NCBI RefSeq assembly: GCF_030014915.1
Contig: NZ_JAGIXS010000005.1
Location: 62,001-126,000 of the forward strand
DNA length: 64,000 bases
Direction of reading: 5' to 3'
From: Pelomonas sp. V22
Lineage (GTDB): Bacteria > Pseudomonadota > Gammaproteobacteria > Burkholderiales > Burkholderiaceae_C
Below the pieces are notes generated by a model. That model worked only from the letters and a program-made list of their open reading frames with translations. It did not search any database and was not told where the DNA came from. Positions 54,112-64,000 of the stretch are shown in pieces. Each line of letters opens with the position of its first letter. Within the stretch, counting starts at the first letter, position 1. Position numbers and translations under genes: made by a program.

Positions 54112-54849
54112 TCAAGCTTGGCGGATATCGGCGACGGGCTGGCTGCCGAAGTCGGCGCGATTGAGGTAGGCCACCAGCTTGGCGGCCGCTTCGTCGGGGC
54201 TCATCAACGCGCCGCTGGCCTTGAACTCGATGAAGCGCTGCTGCTCGGGGAAGCCGGCCGGGTCCGCCGTGCGCAGCTGCACCTGCATGTCGGTATCAAT
54301 CACGCCCGGCGCCAGTGAGACGATGCGCGCGCCGTTCGGCCGAGCGGCCTCATCCAGCGCCATCGACGCCGAAAGGTTGTCCATGCCGGCCTTGGCCGCG
54401 CAGTAGGGCGCGCTGCCGGCCATCGCGCGGCGGCCGAGGCCGGAGCTGATGTTGAGGATCTTCAGCGGCACGCCCCAGGGTCGCGTGCCCTGCAGGAAGG
54501 CGGCTGACAGCAGGAGCGTGGCCTCCAGACCGACGCGGATTGCATTCGACAACTCGGCCAGCGAGGTCTGCTCGACGGGACCGGGCCGCGAGATCACACC
54601 CGCGTTGTTGATCAAAGTGGCGCTGGCAAAAGGCGCTTGCCCCGTCAGCCAGGCCTGCAGGCGCTCCGCCGCTTCGAGAGGCTGTGCCAGGTCTTGCTCC
54701 CATTGCTCCATACCGGTCAGCTCGGGGGCGGTGCGGCGGGCGATGCCGATCACGCGGTGCTCGGGCGCCACCAGCCGCTTCGCGAGGGCCGCGCCCATGC
54801 CGCGCGAACTGCCGGTGACGATGAAGAGGTGCTGCTTGCCGTTGCTCAT
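54112..54849 (-). CDS. Short-chain dehydrogenase/reductase
   Basis: A 245-residue SDR of the sepiapterin reductase-like kind. The nucleotide-binding motif is GSSRGMGAALA, with NNAG at NNAGVISRPG, a Ser in NISSGLG and the catalytic YCAAK (Tyr-x-x-x-Lys). It should use NADP(H); the substrate is unknown. It lies 14 nt downstream of the RluA-type gene on the same strand, and is likely co-transcribed. Confidence 0.92.
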   Translation of the reverse strand: MSNGKQHLFIVTGSSRGMGAALAKRLVAPEHRVIGIARRTAPELTGMEQWEQDLAQPLEAAERLQAWLTGQAPFASATLINNAGVISRPGPVEQTSLAELSNAIRVGLEATLLLSAAFLQGTRPWGVPLKILNISSGLGRRAMAGSAPYCAAKAGMDNLSASMALDEAARPNGARIVSLAPGVIDTDMQVQLRTADPAGFPEQQRFIEFKASGALMSPDEAAAKLVAYLNRADFGSQPVADIRQA

Positions 54850-54863
54850 GGCGCGGATGGTAC

Positions 54864-55472
54864 TCAGAAGGGAGCCGGGCTCGTGACGCTCAGCGCACCG
54901 ATGCTCAGCTCGCAGGCATGCAGCAGCAGGCGTGCCGCGCTGGACGCGTCACCATACAGCGCATCACCGGCGATCGGATGGCCCAGCGCCATCAGGTGCA
55001 CCCGCAGCTGGTGGGAGCGGCCGGTGACGGGTTCCAGTTCGACGCGGGTGCGCCCCGCTTCATGGGCGAGAGCGAGCCAGCGGGTCAGCGAGGGCTTGCC
55101 CTGCTCGTGATCGATCTTCTGCTTGGGCCGGTTCGGCCAGTCGGCAATCAGGGGCAGGGCGATCTCATGCCAGTTGCCGTCCAGCGGCAGCAGGCCTTCG
55201 ACGACGGCGACGTAGCGCTTGTGCACGCGCCGCTGCATGAACTCGTAGCTGTAGTGCCGCTGCATCTCGGCACCACGCGCAAACAGCAAGAGGCCCGAGG
55301 TGGCCTGGTCTAGCCGGTGGACGATCAGGGCCTCGGGGTAGCGCTGCTGGACGCGGGCAGCGGCGCAGTCCTGCTTGTCTTCACCGCGACCGGGCACCGA
55401 GAGCAGGCCGGCTGGCTTGTCGACGACGACGCAGGTCTCGTCGACATGCAGCCAGTCCAGCTCTTCACTCAT
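54864..55472 (-). CDS. RluA-family pseudouridine synthase
   Basis: A 202-residue RNA pseudouridine synthase of the RluA/RsuA superfamily without an S4 domain. The catalytic Asp lies in IVHRLDQATSGLLLFA, and the family block KRYVAVVEG and GRSHQLRVHLMALGHPI are present. Its short length resembles RluA, which modifies 23S rRNA and some tRNAs. The ATG at 55472 overlaps the gatB stop as ATGA. Confidence 0.93.
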   Translation of the reverse strand: MSEELDWLHVDETCVVVDKPAGLLSVPGRGEDKQDCAAARVQQRYPEALIVHRLDQATSGLLLFARGAEMQRHYSYEFMQRRVHKRYVAVVEGLLPLDGNWHEIALPLIADWPNRPKQKIDHEQGKPSLTRWLALAHEAGRTRVELEPVTGRSHQLRVHLMALGHPIAGDALYGDASSAARLLLHACELSIGALSVTSPAPF

Positions 55473-56932
55473 CAACCGCCGAGCTTCTTCTTCAAGAGCT
55501 CGTTGACCAGGCCGGGGTTGGCCTTGCCCTTGGTGGCCTTCATGGCCTGGCCAACCAAGGCGTTGAATGCCTTGTCCTTGCCGGCACGGAACTCGTCCAC
55601 CGACTTCTGGTTGGCGGCCAGCACTTCGTCAAGGATGCGTTCGATCTCGCCGGTGTCGTTGGACTGCTTCAGGTCCTTGGCCGCGATGATGGCGTCCACG
55701 TCCGAACCTTCCTTGGCCCACAGCGCGTCGAAGACCTGCTTGGCGGAGTTGTTCGAGATCGTGCCGTCGGCGATGCGGGCGATCAGCTTGGCCAGCAGCT
55801 CGGCACCGACTGGCGCGGCATCAATCTCGATGCCTTCGCTGTTCAGGCGCTTGCTGATCTCGCCCATCACCCAGTTCGCCACCAGCTTGGGCGCCGCGCC
55901 CGCGGCCTTGGCGGCCTCGTAGTAGCGCGCCGTGGCCAGGCTCTGCGTCATCATCGTCGCGTCGTACTCCGGCAGGCCGTCGGCCTCGACGAAGCGCTTG
56001 GCCATCACGCCCGGCAGCTCGGGCATCTCGCCCTTCACGCGCTCCACCCATTCCGGTGCGATCACCAGCGGCGGCAGGTCGGGATCGGGGAAGTAGCGGT
56101 AGTCGGCCGAGTCTTCCTTGCTGCGCATCGCGCGGGTCTCGCCGGTGTCCGGGTTGAACAGCACGGTGGCCTGCTGGATCTTCAGGCCGTCTTCGATCTG
56201 GTCGATCTGCCAGTTCACCTCATAGTCCACCGCCTGCAAGAGGTAGCGGAAGCTGTTGAGGTTCTTGATCTCGCGGCGCGTGCCATAGGGCTCGCCGGGC
56301 TTGCGCACCGAGACGTTGACGTCGCAGCGGAACGAGCCTTCCTGCATATTGCCGTCGCAGATGCCCAGCCACATGACCAGCGCATGCAGCGTCTTGGCGT
56401 ATTCGGCGGCCTCGGCGCCCGAGCGCATGTCGGGCTCGGAGACGATTTCGAGCAGCGGCGTGCCGGCACGGTTCAGGTCGATGCCGCTCTGGCCGTGATA
56501 GTCCTCGTGCAGGCTCTTGCCCGCGTCTTCCTCGAGGTGGGCACGGGTCAGGTTGACCTTGTGCTTCACATCGCCGACGAAGAACTCCACCGCGCCGCCC
56601 TGCACCACCGGGATCTCGAACTGGCTGATCTGGTAGCCCTTGGGCAGGTCGGGGTAGAAGTAGTTCTTGCGCGCGAAGATGGACAGCGGCGCCACCTTCG
56701 CGCCCACGGCCAGGCCGAAGCGGATGGCGCGTTCAACGGCTGCGCGGTTCAGCACCGGCAGCGTGCCGGGCAGTGCCAGGTCCACCGGCGAAGCCTGCGT
56801 GTTCGGCTCGGCGCCGAAGGCGGTGGAGGAGCCGCTGAAGATCTTCGACTGGGTCGAGAGCTGGACGTGGTTCTCCAGGCCGATCACGACCTCGTAGCCA
56901 CGGATGAGTTTGGGTTTTTGAGTCGTCGTCAT
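55472..56932 (-). CDS. gatB: GatB, aspartyl/glutamyl-tRNA amidotransferase subunit B
   Basis: A 486-residue GatB. It begins [14 protein letters not shown], has the kinase-like/ cradle blocks [31 protein letters not shown] and [12 protein letters not shown], and ends in the tail and YqeY-like helical domain ([12 protein letters not shown] through [11 protein letters not shown]). It activates Glu or Asp on mischarged tRNA(Gln) or tRNA(Asn) for transamidation. It lies 2 nt after gatA, and the RluA-type gene overlaps its stop. The frame extends upstream but into gatA. Confidence 0.97.
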   Translation of the reverse strand: MTTTQKPKLIRGYEVVIGLENHVQLSTQSKIFSGSSTAFGAEPNTQASPVDLALPGTLPVLNRAAVERAIRFGLAVGAKVAPLSIFARKNYFYPDLPKGYQISQFEIPVVQGGAVEFFVGDVKHKVNLTRAHLEEDAGKSLHEDYHGQSGIDLNRAGTPLLEIVSEPDMRSGAEAAEYAKTLHALVMWLGICDGNMQEGSFRCDVNVSVRKPGEPYGTRREIKNLNSFRYLLQAVDYEVNWQIDQIEDGLKIQQATVLFNPDTGETRAMRSKEDSADYRYFPDPDLPPLVIAPEWVERVKGEMPELPGVMAKRFVEADGLPEYDATMMTQSLATARYYEAAKAAGAAPKLVANWVMGEISKRLNSEGIEIDAAPVGAELLAKLIARIADGTISNNSAKQVFDALWAKEGSDVDAIIAAKDLKQSNDTGEIERILDEVLAANQKSVDEFRAGKDKAFNALVGQAMKATKGKANPGLVNELLKKKLGG

Positions 56933-56934
56933 GC

Positions 56935-58422
56935 TCAGAATCCTGCCGGTGCCTTCAGGTGCCAGTCGGTGGCTTGCTGCAAGGCATGGGCCGCGTGCAG
57001 CAGCTGGCCTTCCTTGAAGTAGTTGCCGATCAGCTGCAAACCGACGGGCATGCCGCCTTCGCCAAAGCCCACCGGCACGCTCATGCCGGGCAGGCCAGCC
57101 AGTGAGCCGGGCAGCGTGAAGATGTCGGCGAGGTAGGCCTTGACCGGATCGTCCGAGCCTTCGCCCGCCTTCCAGGCCACGCTCGGGGCCACCGGGCCTG
57201 CGATCAGGTCGCATTGCGCGAAGGCCTGCTGGAAGTCGTCCGCAATCATGCGGCGCAGCTTCTGGGCCTGCAGGTAGTAGGCGTCGTAGTAGCCGTGCGA
57301 GAGCACGTAGCTGCCGATCATGATCCGGCGCTTGACCTCGGCGCCGAAGCCTTCGGCGCGGGTCTTCTTGTACATGTCGAGCAGGTCGGTGTACTTCTCG
57401 GCGCGGTGGCCGAAGCGCACGCCGTCGAAGCGCGAGAGGTTGGAGCTCGCCTCGGCCGGGGCAATGATGTAGTACACCGGAATGGCCAGCTCGGTGCGCG
57501 GCAGGCTCACGTCCACCAGGGTGGCGCCGAGCTTTTCCAGCTCGGCCAGGCCCTGGCGCACGGCGCTGTTCACGTCAGCCGACAAGCCCTGTGGGAAGAA
57601 CTCGGCGGCCACGCCGATGCGCAAACCCTTCAGCGGCTGTGCCGCCGTGGCGCCTTCGCGCGCTTGCAGCATCTGCGCATGGAAGTCCTGCGGCGGTTGC
57701 TGCACGCTGGTGGCGTCGCGCTCGTCGAAGCCGCTCATGGCGGAGAGCAGCAGGGCGCAGTCTTCGGCCGAGCGGGCCATCGGTCCGGCCTGGTCCAGGC
57801 TGGAGGCGAAGGCGATCATGCCGTAGCGTGAGCACACGCCATAGGTCGGCTTGATACCGGTGATGCCGGTGAAGCTGGCCGGCTGGCGGATCGAGCCGCC
57901 GGTGTCGGTGCCGGTACTGGCAGGCACCAGGCGCGCCGCCACAGCCGTGGCCGAACCGCCGGACGAGCCGCCAGGCACGCGGCCGGTGTCCCAGGGGTTG
58001 TGGGCCGGGCCATAGGCAGAGTTCTCGTTGGCCGAGCCCATGGCGAACTCGTCGCAGTTCAGCTTGCCGAGCGAGACCGTGCCGGCCACGTTCAAGCGGG
58101 CGACGACGGTGGCGTCGAAGGGGCTGCGGTAGCCGGCGAGGATCTTGGAGCCGGCCGTCGTCGGCATGTCGGCCGTGACGTAGATGTCCTTGTGGGCCAG
58201 CGGCACGCCGATCAGCGCGCCCGTTTCACCGGCTGCGAGGCGGGCGTCGGCCGCATCGGCGCGGGCCAGGGCGGCTTCGGCATCCACATGGAGGAAGGCG
58301 CCCAGCGATTCGTGGGCCTGGACTCGGGCCAGGAGAGCCTGGGTCACTTCGCGGCTGGAGGTCTGGCGCTGGCGCAGGGCCTGGCCCAACTCGGCCACGC
58401 CCAGTTCGTGCAAGGGTTTCAT
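56935..58422 (-). CDS. gatA: GatA, tRNA amidotransferase subunit A (amidase)
   Basis: A 495-residue amidase. The Ser-cisSer-Lys triad is visible: Lys in [12 protein letters not shown], and the Ser-rich [29 protein letters not shown]. It releases ammonia from glutamine and passes it to GatB. It is the middle gene of gatCAB, 29 nt after gatC and 2 nt before gatB. Confidence 0.97.
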   Translation of the reverse strand: MKPLHELGVAELGQALRQRQTSSREVTQALLARVQAHESLGAFLHVDAEAALARADAADARLAAGETGALIGVPLAHKDIYVTADMPTTAGSKILAGYRSPFDATVVARLNVAGTVSLGKLNCDEFAMGSANENSAYGPAHNPWDTGRVPGGSSGGSATAVAARLVPASTGTDTGGSIRQPASFTGITGIKPTYGVCSRYGMIAFASSLDQAGPMARSAEDCALLLSAMSGFDERDATSVQQPPQDFHAQMLQAREGATAAQPLKGLRIGVAAEFFPQGLSADVNSAVRQGLAELEKLGATLVDVSLPRTELAIPVYYIIAPAEASSNLSRFDGVRFGHRAEKYTDLLDMYKKTRAEGFGAEVKRRIMIGSYVLSHGYYDAYYLQAQKLRRMIADDFQQAFAQCDLIAGPVAPSVAWKAGEGSDDPVKAYLADIFTLPGSLAGLPGMSVPVGFGEGGMPVGLQLIGNYFKEGQLLHAAHALQQATDWHLKAPAGF

Positions 58423-58451
58423 GGAGATCGGCTCGCTTCTCTTCTTGCTAT

Positions 58452-58751
58452 TTATTCGATGACCTTGGGCACCAGGAACAGGCCGTCCTCGACCGCTGGT
58501 GCGCTTTGCTGGTTCAGCTCGCGCTGGTTACTTTCCGTGACCTTGTCGTCGCGCAGGCGCAGGTGCACCTCCTGCACGGCAGAGAGGGGCGTGTACAGCG
58601 GCTCGACGCCGCTGGTGTCCACGGCACTCATCTGCTCGACGATGGAGAAAAAGCCGTTGAGCTGGGGCAGCAGGGCGGCGCCTTCAGCGGGGGAAAGTTC
58701 CAGCCGCGCCAGGTGGGCAATGCGGCTCACGTCGTCGGATGTCAGGGCCAT
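58452..58751 (-). CDS. gatC: GatC, tRNA amidotransferase subunit C
   Basis: A 99-residue GatC, the belt subunit that holds GatA and GatB together. It begins [20 protein letters not shown] and ends in the Pro/Val block [15 protein letters not shown]-like tail. ATG 58751 fits the family start. First gene of the gatCAB operon. Confidence 0.95.
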   Translation of the reverse strand: MALTSDDVSRIAHLARLELSPAEGAALLPQLNGFFSIVEQMSAVDTSGVEPLYTPLSAVQEVHLRLRDDKVTESNQRELNQQSAPAVEDGLFLVPKVIE

Positions 58752-60078
<1,327 letters not shown>

Positions 60079-60098
60079 TCCCCTCCATGTTCCTGAGC

Positions 60099-60131
60099 AA
60101 GCCGGCACGTTGTACGACGGGCCGGCTTTTC
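60099..60131 (+). terminator. Terminator/attenuator between mreB and mreC
   Basis: AAGCCGGC (60099-60106) and GCCGGCTT (60121-60128) form an 8-bp stem, followed by TTTT (60127-60130). It lies 20 nt after the mreB stop and 15 nt before mreC, so it can reduce expression of mreCD, mrdA and rodA relative to mreB. Confidence 0.75.
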
Positions 60132-60145
60132 TCCGTTTGGCGCCC

Positions 60146-61153
60146 ATGAGCTTAGGCACCCTCGATCGCAACCCGCCGCCGCTGTTCCGGCAAGGCCTGT
60201 CGGCCGCCAGCAAGCTGGCGGTCTTCGCGGCGCTGGCCATCTTCCTGATGGTGGCCGACGCTCGTTTCAACATGACCCAGCCGCTGCGCATGCTGCTGGC
60301 CACCGCCCTGCATCCGATGCAGCGCGCCTTGCTGGCGCCGGTCGACGCCTGGGAGGCCGGCGGCGACTACCTGCGCGGCATGGAGCGCGCCACCGAGGCC
60401 GAGAACCAGGCCCGCCGCCAGCTGGTGCAGCAGGCCGAGAAGCTCTCGCGTGCCAGCCAGCTGCAGGTCGAGAACGAGCGGCTGCGCGCCTTGCTGAAGA
60501 TGCAGGCCGCGCAATCGGTGCCCACGCTGGCGGCCGAGGTGCTGTACGAGGCGGCTGACCCGTACTCGCGCCGTGTCGTCATCGACCATGGCAGCCGCCA
60601 TGGCGTGCGCGCCGGCGCGCCGGTGATCAACGATGCCGGCGTGCTGGGTCAGGTCACGCGGGTCTACCTGCTTTCCAGCGAGGTGACCCTGCTGGGCGAC
60701 AAGGATGCAGCCATCCCCGTGCTGAACAACCGCACGCAGCAGCGCGGCGTGGCCTATGGCGGTGAGCGCAGCGAAGGTGCGATGGAGCTGCGCTTCATGG
60801 CGGCCAATGCCGACATCAAGGTCGGCGATCTGCTGTCCACCTCGGGCCTGGACGGTGTCTATCCGCCGGGCCTCCCGGTGGCGACGGTGGCTGCCGTCGA
60901 GCGCCGGGGCGACACCAGCTTCGCCCGCATCGCCCTGAAGCCCGCCTCGCCGCCCGATGCAGCCCGCCATGTGCTGGTGCTGGAGCCGCTGGCCCTGCAT
61001 GAGGCGGCGCGGACCGAAGCGGCAGCAGCCGACTCGGCCGAAGCCGCGAGCGCGGCCCAGCGCAAGGCCGAAATCAAGGCCGATGCCAAAGCCAAGGCTG
61101 CCGAGGCGCGCGCCGCCGCAGCAGCCAGCAAGGCGCAGGGGGGCGAACGATGA
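60146..61153 (+). CDS. mreC: MreC rod-shape-determining protein
   Basis: A 335-residue MreC: one transmembrane helix (about 22-45), a coiled coil (about 75-120, LSRASQLQVENERLRALLKMQ), the periplasmic beta domain (about 125-285, with DPYSRRVVIDHGSRHGVRAG and VGDLLSTSGLDGVYPPGLPVA) and a long Ala/Lys-rich tail (about 290-335). It links MreB to the PBP2-RodA machine. I chose ATG 60146 downstream of the hairpin. It overlaps mreD by 4 nt. Confidence 0.97.
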   Translation: MSLGTLDRNPPPLFRQGLSAASKLAVFAALAIFLMVADARFNMTQPLRMLLATALHPMQRALLAPVDAWEAGGDYLRGMERATEAENQARRQLVQQAEKLSRASQLQVENERLRALLKMQAAQSVPTLAAEVLYEAADPYSRRVVIDHGSRHGVRAGAPVINDAGVLGQVTRVYLLSSEVTLLGDKDAAIPVLNNRTQQRGVAYGGERSEGAMELRFMAANADIKVGDLLSTSGLDGVYPPGLPVATVAAVERRGDTSFARIALKPASPPDAARHVLVLEPLALHEAARTEAAAADSAEAASAAQRKAEIKADAKAKAAEARAAAAASKAQGGER

Positions 61154-61671
61154 TCATGCCGCGTGGCACCGGCCAGCTGCTGCTGCCGGTCAACCCCTTG
61201 TTCATCGCCATGAGCCTGTTGCTGGCGCTGATCTTTGACATGGTGCCCATCGGCCGCGTGGCTGCCATGCCGGACCTGCTGGCCCTGGTGCTGGTGTTCT
61301 GGAACGTGCACCAGCCGCGCCGCGTGGGTGTGGGCTGGGCCTTCTTCTTCGGCCTGCTGGTCGACGTGCACCACGGCGCGCTGCTCGGTCAACATGCGCT
61401 GGCCTACAGCATGCTGAGCTTCGGCGCTGTGGCGCTGCACCGCCGCCTGCTGTGGTTCAAGCTGCGCGAGCAGGCCTTGCATGTGCTGCCGCTGTTCATT
61501 GGCGCGCATGCGGTCTCGTTGATCGTGCGCCTGATCGTCGGCGGCATGTGGCCGGGCTGGACCCTGATCTTCGCGCCGCTGATCGAGACGGCGCTGTGGC
61601 CCATCGCCACGGCGCTGCTGCTGGCGCCGCAACGCCGGCCGCCCGATCCCGACGCCCACCGTCCGCTGTGA
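61150..61671 (+). CDS. mreD: MreD rod-shape-determining membrane protein
   Basis: A 173-residue integral membrane protein with about five helices, typical of MreD (PDLLALVLVFWNVHQPRRVGVGWAFFFGLLVDV-type region and WTLIFAPLIETALWP). It stabilises the MreC/PBP2 complex. ATG 61150 lies in an ATGA overlap with mreC; mrdA follows 14 nt after its stop. Confidence 0.95.
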   Translation: MIMPRGTGQLLLPVNPLFIAMSLLLALIFDMVPIGRVAAMPDLLALVLVFWNVHQPRRVGVGWAFFFGLLVDVHHGALLGQHALAYSMLSFGAVALHRRLLWFKLREQALHVLPLFIGAHAVSLIVRLIVGGMWPGWTLIFAPLIETALWPIATALLLAPQRRPPDPDAHRPL

Positions 61672-61685
61672 GGCTGGTCTAGCCT

Positions 61686-63716
61686 GTGACGCTGATTACG
61701 AACCTTCACCAGGAGCTGGGCCGTTTCCGCCTGCGCGTGCTCGCGGCCGGCGCCTTCGTGCTGTTCTGCTTCCTCTTGCTGCTGGCGCGCCTCGTCTGGC
61801 TGCAGGTGGTGCAGCACAACGCCTTCCTGGAGCGCGCCGAATCCAACCGCACGACGGTCGTGCCCATCGTGCCCAACCGCGGCCTGATCGTGGACCGCAA
61901 CGGCATCGTGCTGGCCAGCAATTACTCGGCCTACACGCTGGAGATCACGCCCTCCAAGGTGGTGGACCTGGACAAGGCCATCGACGAGCTCTCAGGCGTG
62001 ATCGAGATCCAGCCGCGCGACCGCAAGCGCTTCAAGCGCCTGATGGAGGAGAGCAAGAACTTCGAGTCGCTGCCCATCCGCACCAAGCTGACGGACGTGG
62101 AGGTGGCGCGCTTCGCGGCACAGCGCTTCCGCTTCCCCGGCGTGGAGATCAAGGCGCGGCTGTTCCGCAGCTATCCGCTCGGCGAGGTCGGCAGCCATTT
62201 GATCGGCTACATCGGCCGCATCAACCAGGCCGAGAAGAAGGCACAGGACGACTGGAGCGAAGAAGAGATCGCCAACTACCGCGGCACGGAGTACATCGGC
62301 AAGCTGGGTCTGGAGCAGGCCTATGAGCGCGAGCTGCATGGCATCACCGGCTTCGAGCAGGTCGAGACCAGCGCGGGCGGCAAGGCCGTGCGGCGCCTCG
62401 CGCACCGGCCGCCGACGCCGGGCAATACCCTGGTGCTGTCCATCGACATCCGCCTGCAGGCCCTGGTGGAAGAGCTCTACAAGGACCGGCGCGGCGCGCT
62501 CGTGGCCATCGACCCACGCAATGGCGAGGTGTTGGCCTTCGTCTCCAAGCCGACCTTTGATCCCAACCTCTTCGTTGACGGTATCGATGCCGACAGCTGG
62601 CGCGACCTGAACGAGAACCCCGACAAGCCGCTCTTGAACCGCGCGCTGCGCGGCACCTACCCGCCGGGATCGACCTTCAAGCCGCTGATGGCGATGGCGG
62701 CCTTGAACAGTGGCAAGCGGGCGGCCAATGTGGTCATCATGGACAACCTGAACTACACCTTTGGCAACAAGGTGTTCGGCAGCCCCGAGACCGACCGTGC
62801 CGGCCCCAAGGACATGCGCCTGGCCATCGTCAGCTCGTCCAACGTCTACTTCTACAGCCTGGCCAACGAGATGGGCGTGGACCTGATCCATGACCAGCTG
62901 GAACCCTTCGGCCTCGGCCGCAAGACCGACATCGACCTGCAGGGCGAGGTCACCGGCGTGCTGCCCTCCCAGGACTGGAAGCGCCGCTATTTCGCCAAGA
63001 ATCCGGCCAACCAGAAGTGGTTCCCCGGCGAGACGATCTCGCTGGGCATCGGCCAGGGCTACAACAACTTCACCATGCTGCAGATGGCCAATGCCTACGC
63101 GACCGTCGCCTCCGGCGGCCAGCGCTTCAAGCCGCGCCTGGTGCGCGAGATCCAGGACGTGGTGCAGCACAAGAACCGTCGCATGGCCAGTGACGCGCTG
63201 GAGCCGCTGCCGCTGAAGCCCGAGCATGTGGACGTGATCCGCAATGCGATGAACGGCGTGACGCTGGAAGGCACTTCGCGCCAGGTCTTCCTCGGCGCGG
63301 CCTACCAGAGCGGCGGCAAGACCGGCACGGCCCAGGCCGTGGGCCTCAAGGCCGGCGAGAAGTACAAGGACATCAAGGCCGACGAGCGCAAGCGCGACCA
63401 CTCGCTCTATGTCGCCTTCGCGCCGATGGAGGCGCCGACGATTGCGCTGGCCCTGATCGTGGAGAACGCCGGCTGGGGTTCCAGCGGTGCGGCGCCGATT
63501 GCCCGCCGCGTGTTCGACTACGTGCTGCAGGGTCAGTACCCGAGCGAGGAAGACATCCTGCAGACGCAGCAAGCCAAGACCTATGCACCGATTGGCACGC
63601 CGCGCCGCGCGGCCGATGTGCCCCTGCCGGGCAGCCCGGCGGCAGCCAGTGCGCCAGCCTCGGCGGCCTCCGTGGCGAGTGCGGCGAGCGCGGCCGCATC
63701 AGGAGCATCGCGATGA
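61686..63716 (+). CDS. mrdA: Penicillin-binding protein 2 (peptidoglycan DD-transpeptidase)
   Basis: A 676-residue class B PBP. A cytoplasmic tail and one transmembrane helix (about 17-40) are followed by the pedestal domain with NRGLIVDRNG and the transpeptidase domain. The three motifs are present: SxxK in PGSTFKPLM, SxN in VSSSNVYF, and KTG in GGKTGTAQ. It crosslinks peptidoglycan during rod elongation with RodA. The C-terminal 35 residues are Ala/Ser-rich. Start is GTG 61686. The rodA gene overlaps its end by 4 nt. Confidence 0.97.
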   Translation: MTLITNLHQELGRFRLRVLAAGAFVLFCFLLLLARLVWLQVVQHNAFLERAESNRTTVVPIVPNRGLIVDRNGIVLASNYSAYTLEITPSKVVDLDKAIDELSGVIEIQPRDRKRFKRLMEESKNFESLPIRTKLTDVEVARFAAQRFRFPGVEIKARLFRSYPLGEVGSHLIGYIGRINQAEKKAQDDWSEEEIANYRGTEYIGKLGLEQAYERELHGITGFEQVETSAGGKAVRRLAHRPPTPGNTLVLSIDIRLQALVEELYKDRRGALVAIDPRNGEVLAFVSKPTFDPNLFVDGIDADSWRDLNENPDKPLLNRALRGTYPPGSTFKPLMAMAALNSGKRAANVVIMDNLNYTFGNKVFGSPETDRAGPKDMRLAIVSSSNVYFYSLANEMGVDLIHDQLEPFGLGRKTDIDLQGEVTGVLPSQDWKRRYFAKNPANQKWFPGETISLGIGQGYNNFTMLQMANAYATVASGGQRFKPRLVREIQDVVQHKNRRMASDALEPLPLKPEHVDVIRNAMNGVTLEGTSRQVFLGAAYQSGGKTGTAQAVGLKAGEKYKDIKADERKRDHSLYVAFAPMEAPTIALALIVENAGWGSSGAAPIARRVFDYVLQGQYPSEEDILQTQQAKTYAPIGTPRRAADVPLPGSPAAASAPASAASVASAASAAASGASR

Positions 63717-64000
63717 GCGCCGTCCTCAGCAAACCCAGCCTGCTGCGCCGCATGCGGCCCTTGTTCGCCGGCTTCGACGTGCCCCTGCTGCTGGCCATGT
63801 TCTGGCTGATGGCCCTGGGCCTCTTGTGCATGTACTCTGCCGGCTACGACCATGGCACGCGCTTCGTCGACCATGGGCGCAACATGCTGCTGTCGCTGGG
63901 CGTGATGTTCCTGGTGGCACAGGCGCCGCCGCAGAAGGTGGCGCGCCTCGCGGTGCCGCTGTATGCGATGGGCGTGGCCCTGCTGCTGGCCGTGGCTCTG
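63713..64000 (+). CDS. rodA: RodA peptidoglycan glycosyltransferase (partial)
   Basis: The first 96 codons of a SEDS-family protein; the rest lies beyond the window. The visible part has a short cytoplasmic N-terminus and three transmembrane helices beginning FDVPLLLAMFWLMALGLLCMYSA, typical of RodA. RodA polymerises glycan strands and works with PBP2, whose gene overlaps it as ATGA. Assignment rests on the N-terminal block and operon position. Confidence 0.95.
   Translation, partial: MSAVLSKPSLLRRMRPLFAGFDVPLLLAMFWLMALGLLCMYSAGYDHGTRFVDHGRNMLLSLGVMFLVAQAPPQKVARLAVPLYAMGVALLLAVAL

Overview
The window is dense, high-GC (roughly two thirds G+C by eye) chromosomal DNA with short intergenic gaps, many ATGA/TGATG stop-start overlaps and about 57 protein genes. 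I infer a betaproteobacterium of the order Burkholderiales (Roseateles/Pelomonas/Rubrivivax-like). The basis is the gatCAB cluster divergent from mreBCD-mrdA-rodA, the exoIII/pyrE pair, and the mix of Xanth-Caul type TonB receptor with ABC sugar import. I saw no tRNA, rRNA, CRISPR array, insertion sequence or integrase. The window cuts through kdpB at the left and rodA at the right.

Region 1 (1-16.3 kb) is about potassium and envelope ions. The end of kdpB and kdpC are followed by a TorF-type putative porin and a CorA-type divalent-cation transporter, then kdpD and kdpE, all apparently one transcript. A YtrA-type GntR repressor with a clear operator leads an ABC efflux-type operon. A zinc-containing thioredoxin (trxC-like) lies convergent to it. 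A second sensor kinase/response regulator pair, built like the C-terminal half of KdpD, follows. Then come an ECF sigma factor, a small membrane protein and a serine hydrolase, and the potassium transporter kup. The second two-component system and kup share an 11-bp-phased CTGATG repeat upstream.

Region 2 (16.3-23.2 kb) holds single genes: a Tat-exported solute-binding-like protein, an orphan ParB-like protein, a flavin reductase, an M48 protease, two metallo-beta-lactamase-fold proteins (one with a ruined metal site), a DsbA-family protein and a LysR regulator.

Region 3 (23.2-40.4 kb) is the most coherent system: a LacI-controlled beta-glucan utilisation locus. It contains a LacI regulator, an ABC sugar importer (binding protein, two permeases, ATPase), a GH1 beta-glucosidase, a TonB-dependent receptor, a flavin-dependent halogenase homologue, a polysaccharide deacetylase, a lipoprotein GH16 endo-glucanase, a second binding protein, a GH30 beta-glucanase/glucosidase and a glucokinase. 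Four copies of TGAAAGCGCTTTCA, three of them exact, precede the four transcription units. The inferred flow is: GH16 cuts the polymer at the surface, the TonB receptor moves oligosaccharides over the outer membrane, one ABC importer served by two binding proteins moves them over the inner membrane, GH30 and GH1 release glucose in the cytoplasm, and Glk phosphorylates it.

Region 4 (40.4-50.3 kb) has small regulator/target pairs with readable operators: LysR with a tautomerase operon (21-bp dyad), MerR with a CDF metal exporter (19-bp-spaced promoter), and TetR with an ABA4-like membrane operon (19-bp palindrome). A degenerate HD-GYP protein sits tail to tail with a TPR-GGDEF diguanylate cyclase. 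ExoIII and pyrE follow.

Region 5 (50.3-64 kb) is mostly housekeeping: a DUF4124-type protein, an S9 peptidase, a Tim44-like membrane protein, an SDR, an RluA-type pseudouridine synthase, gatB-gatA-gatC on the minus strand, and mreB-mreC-mreD-mrdA-rodA on the plus strand.
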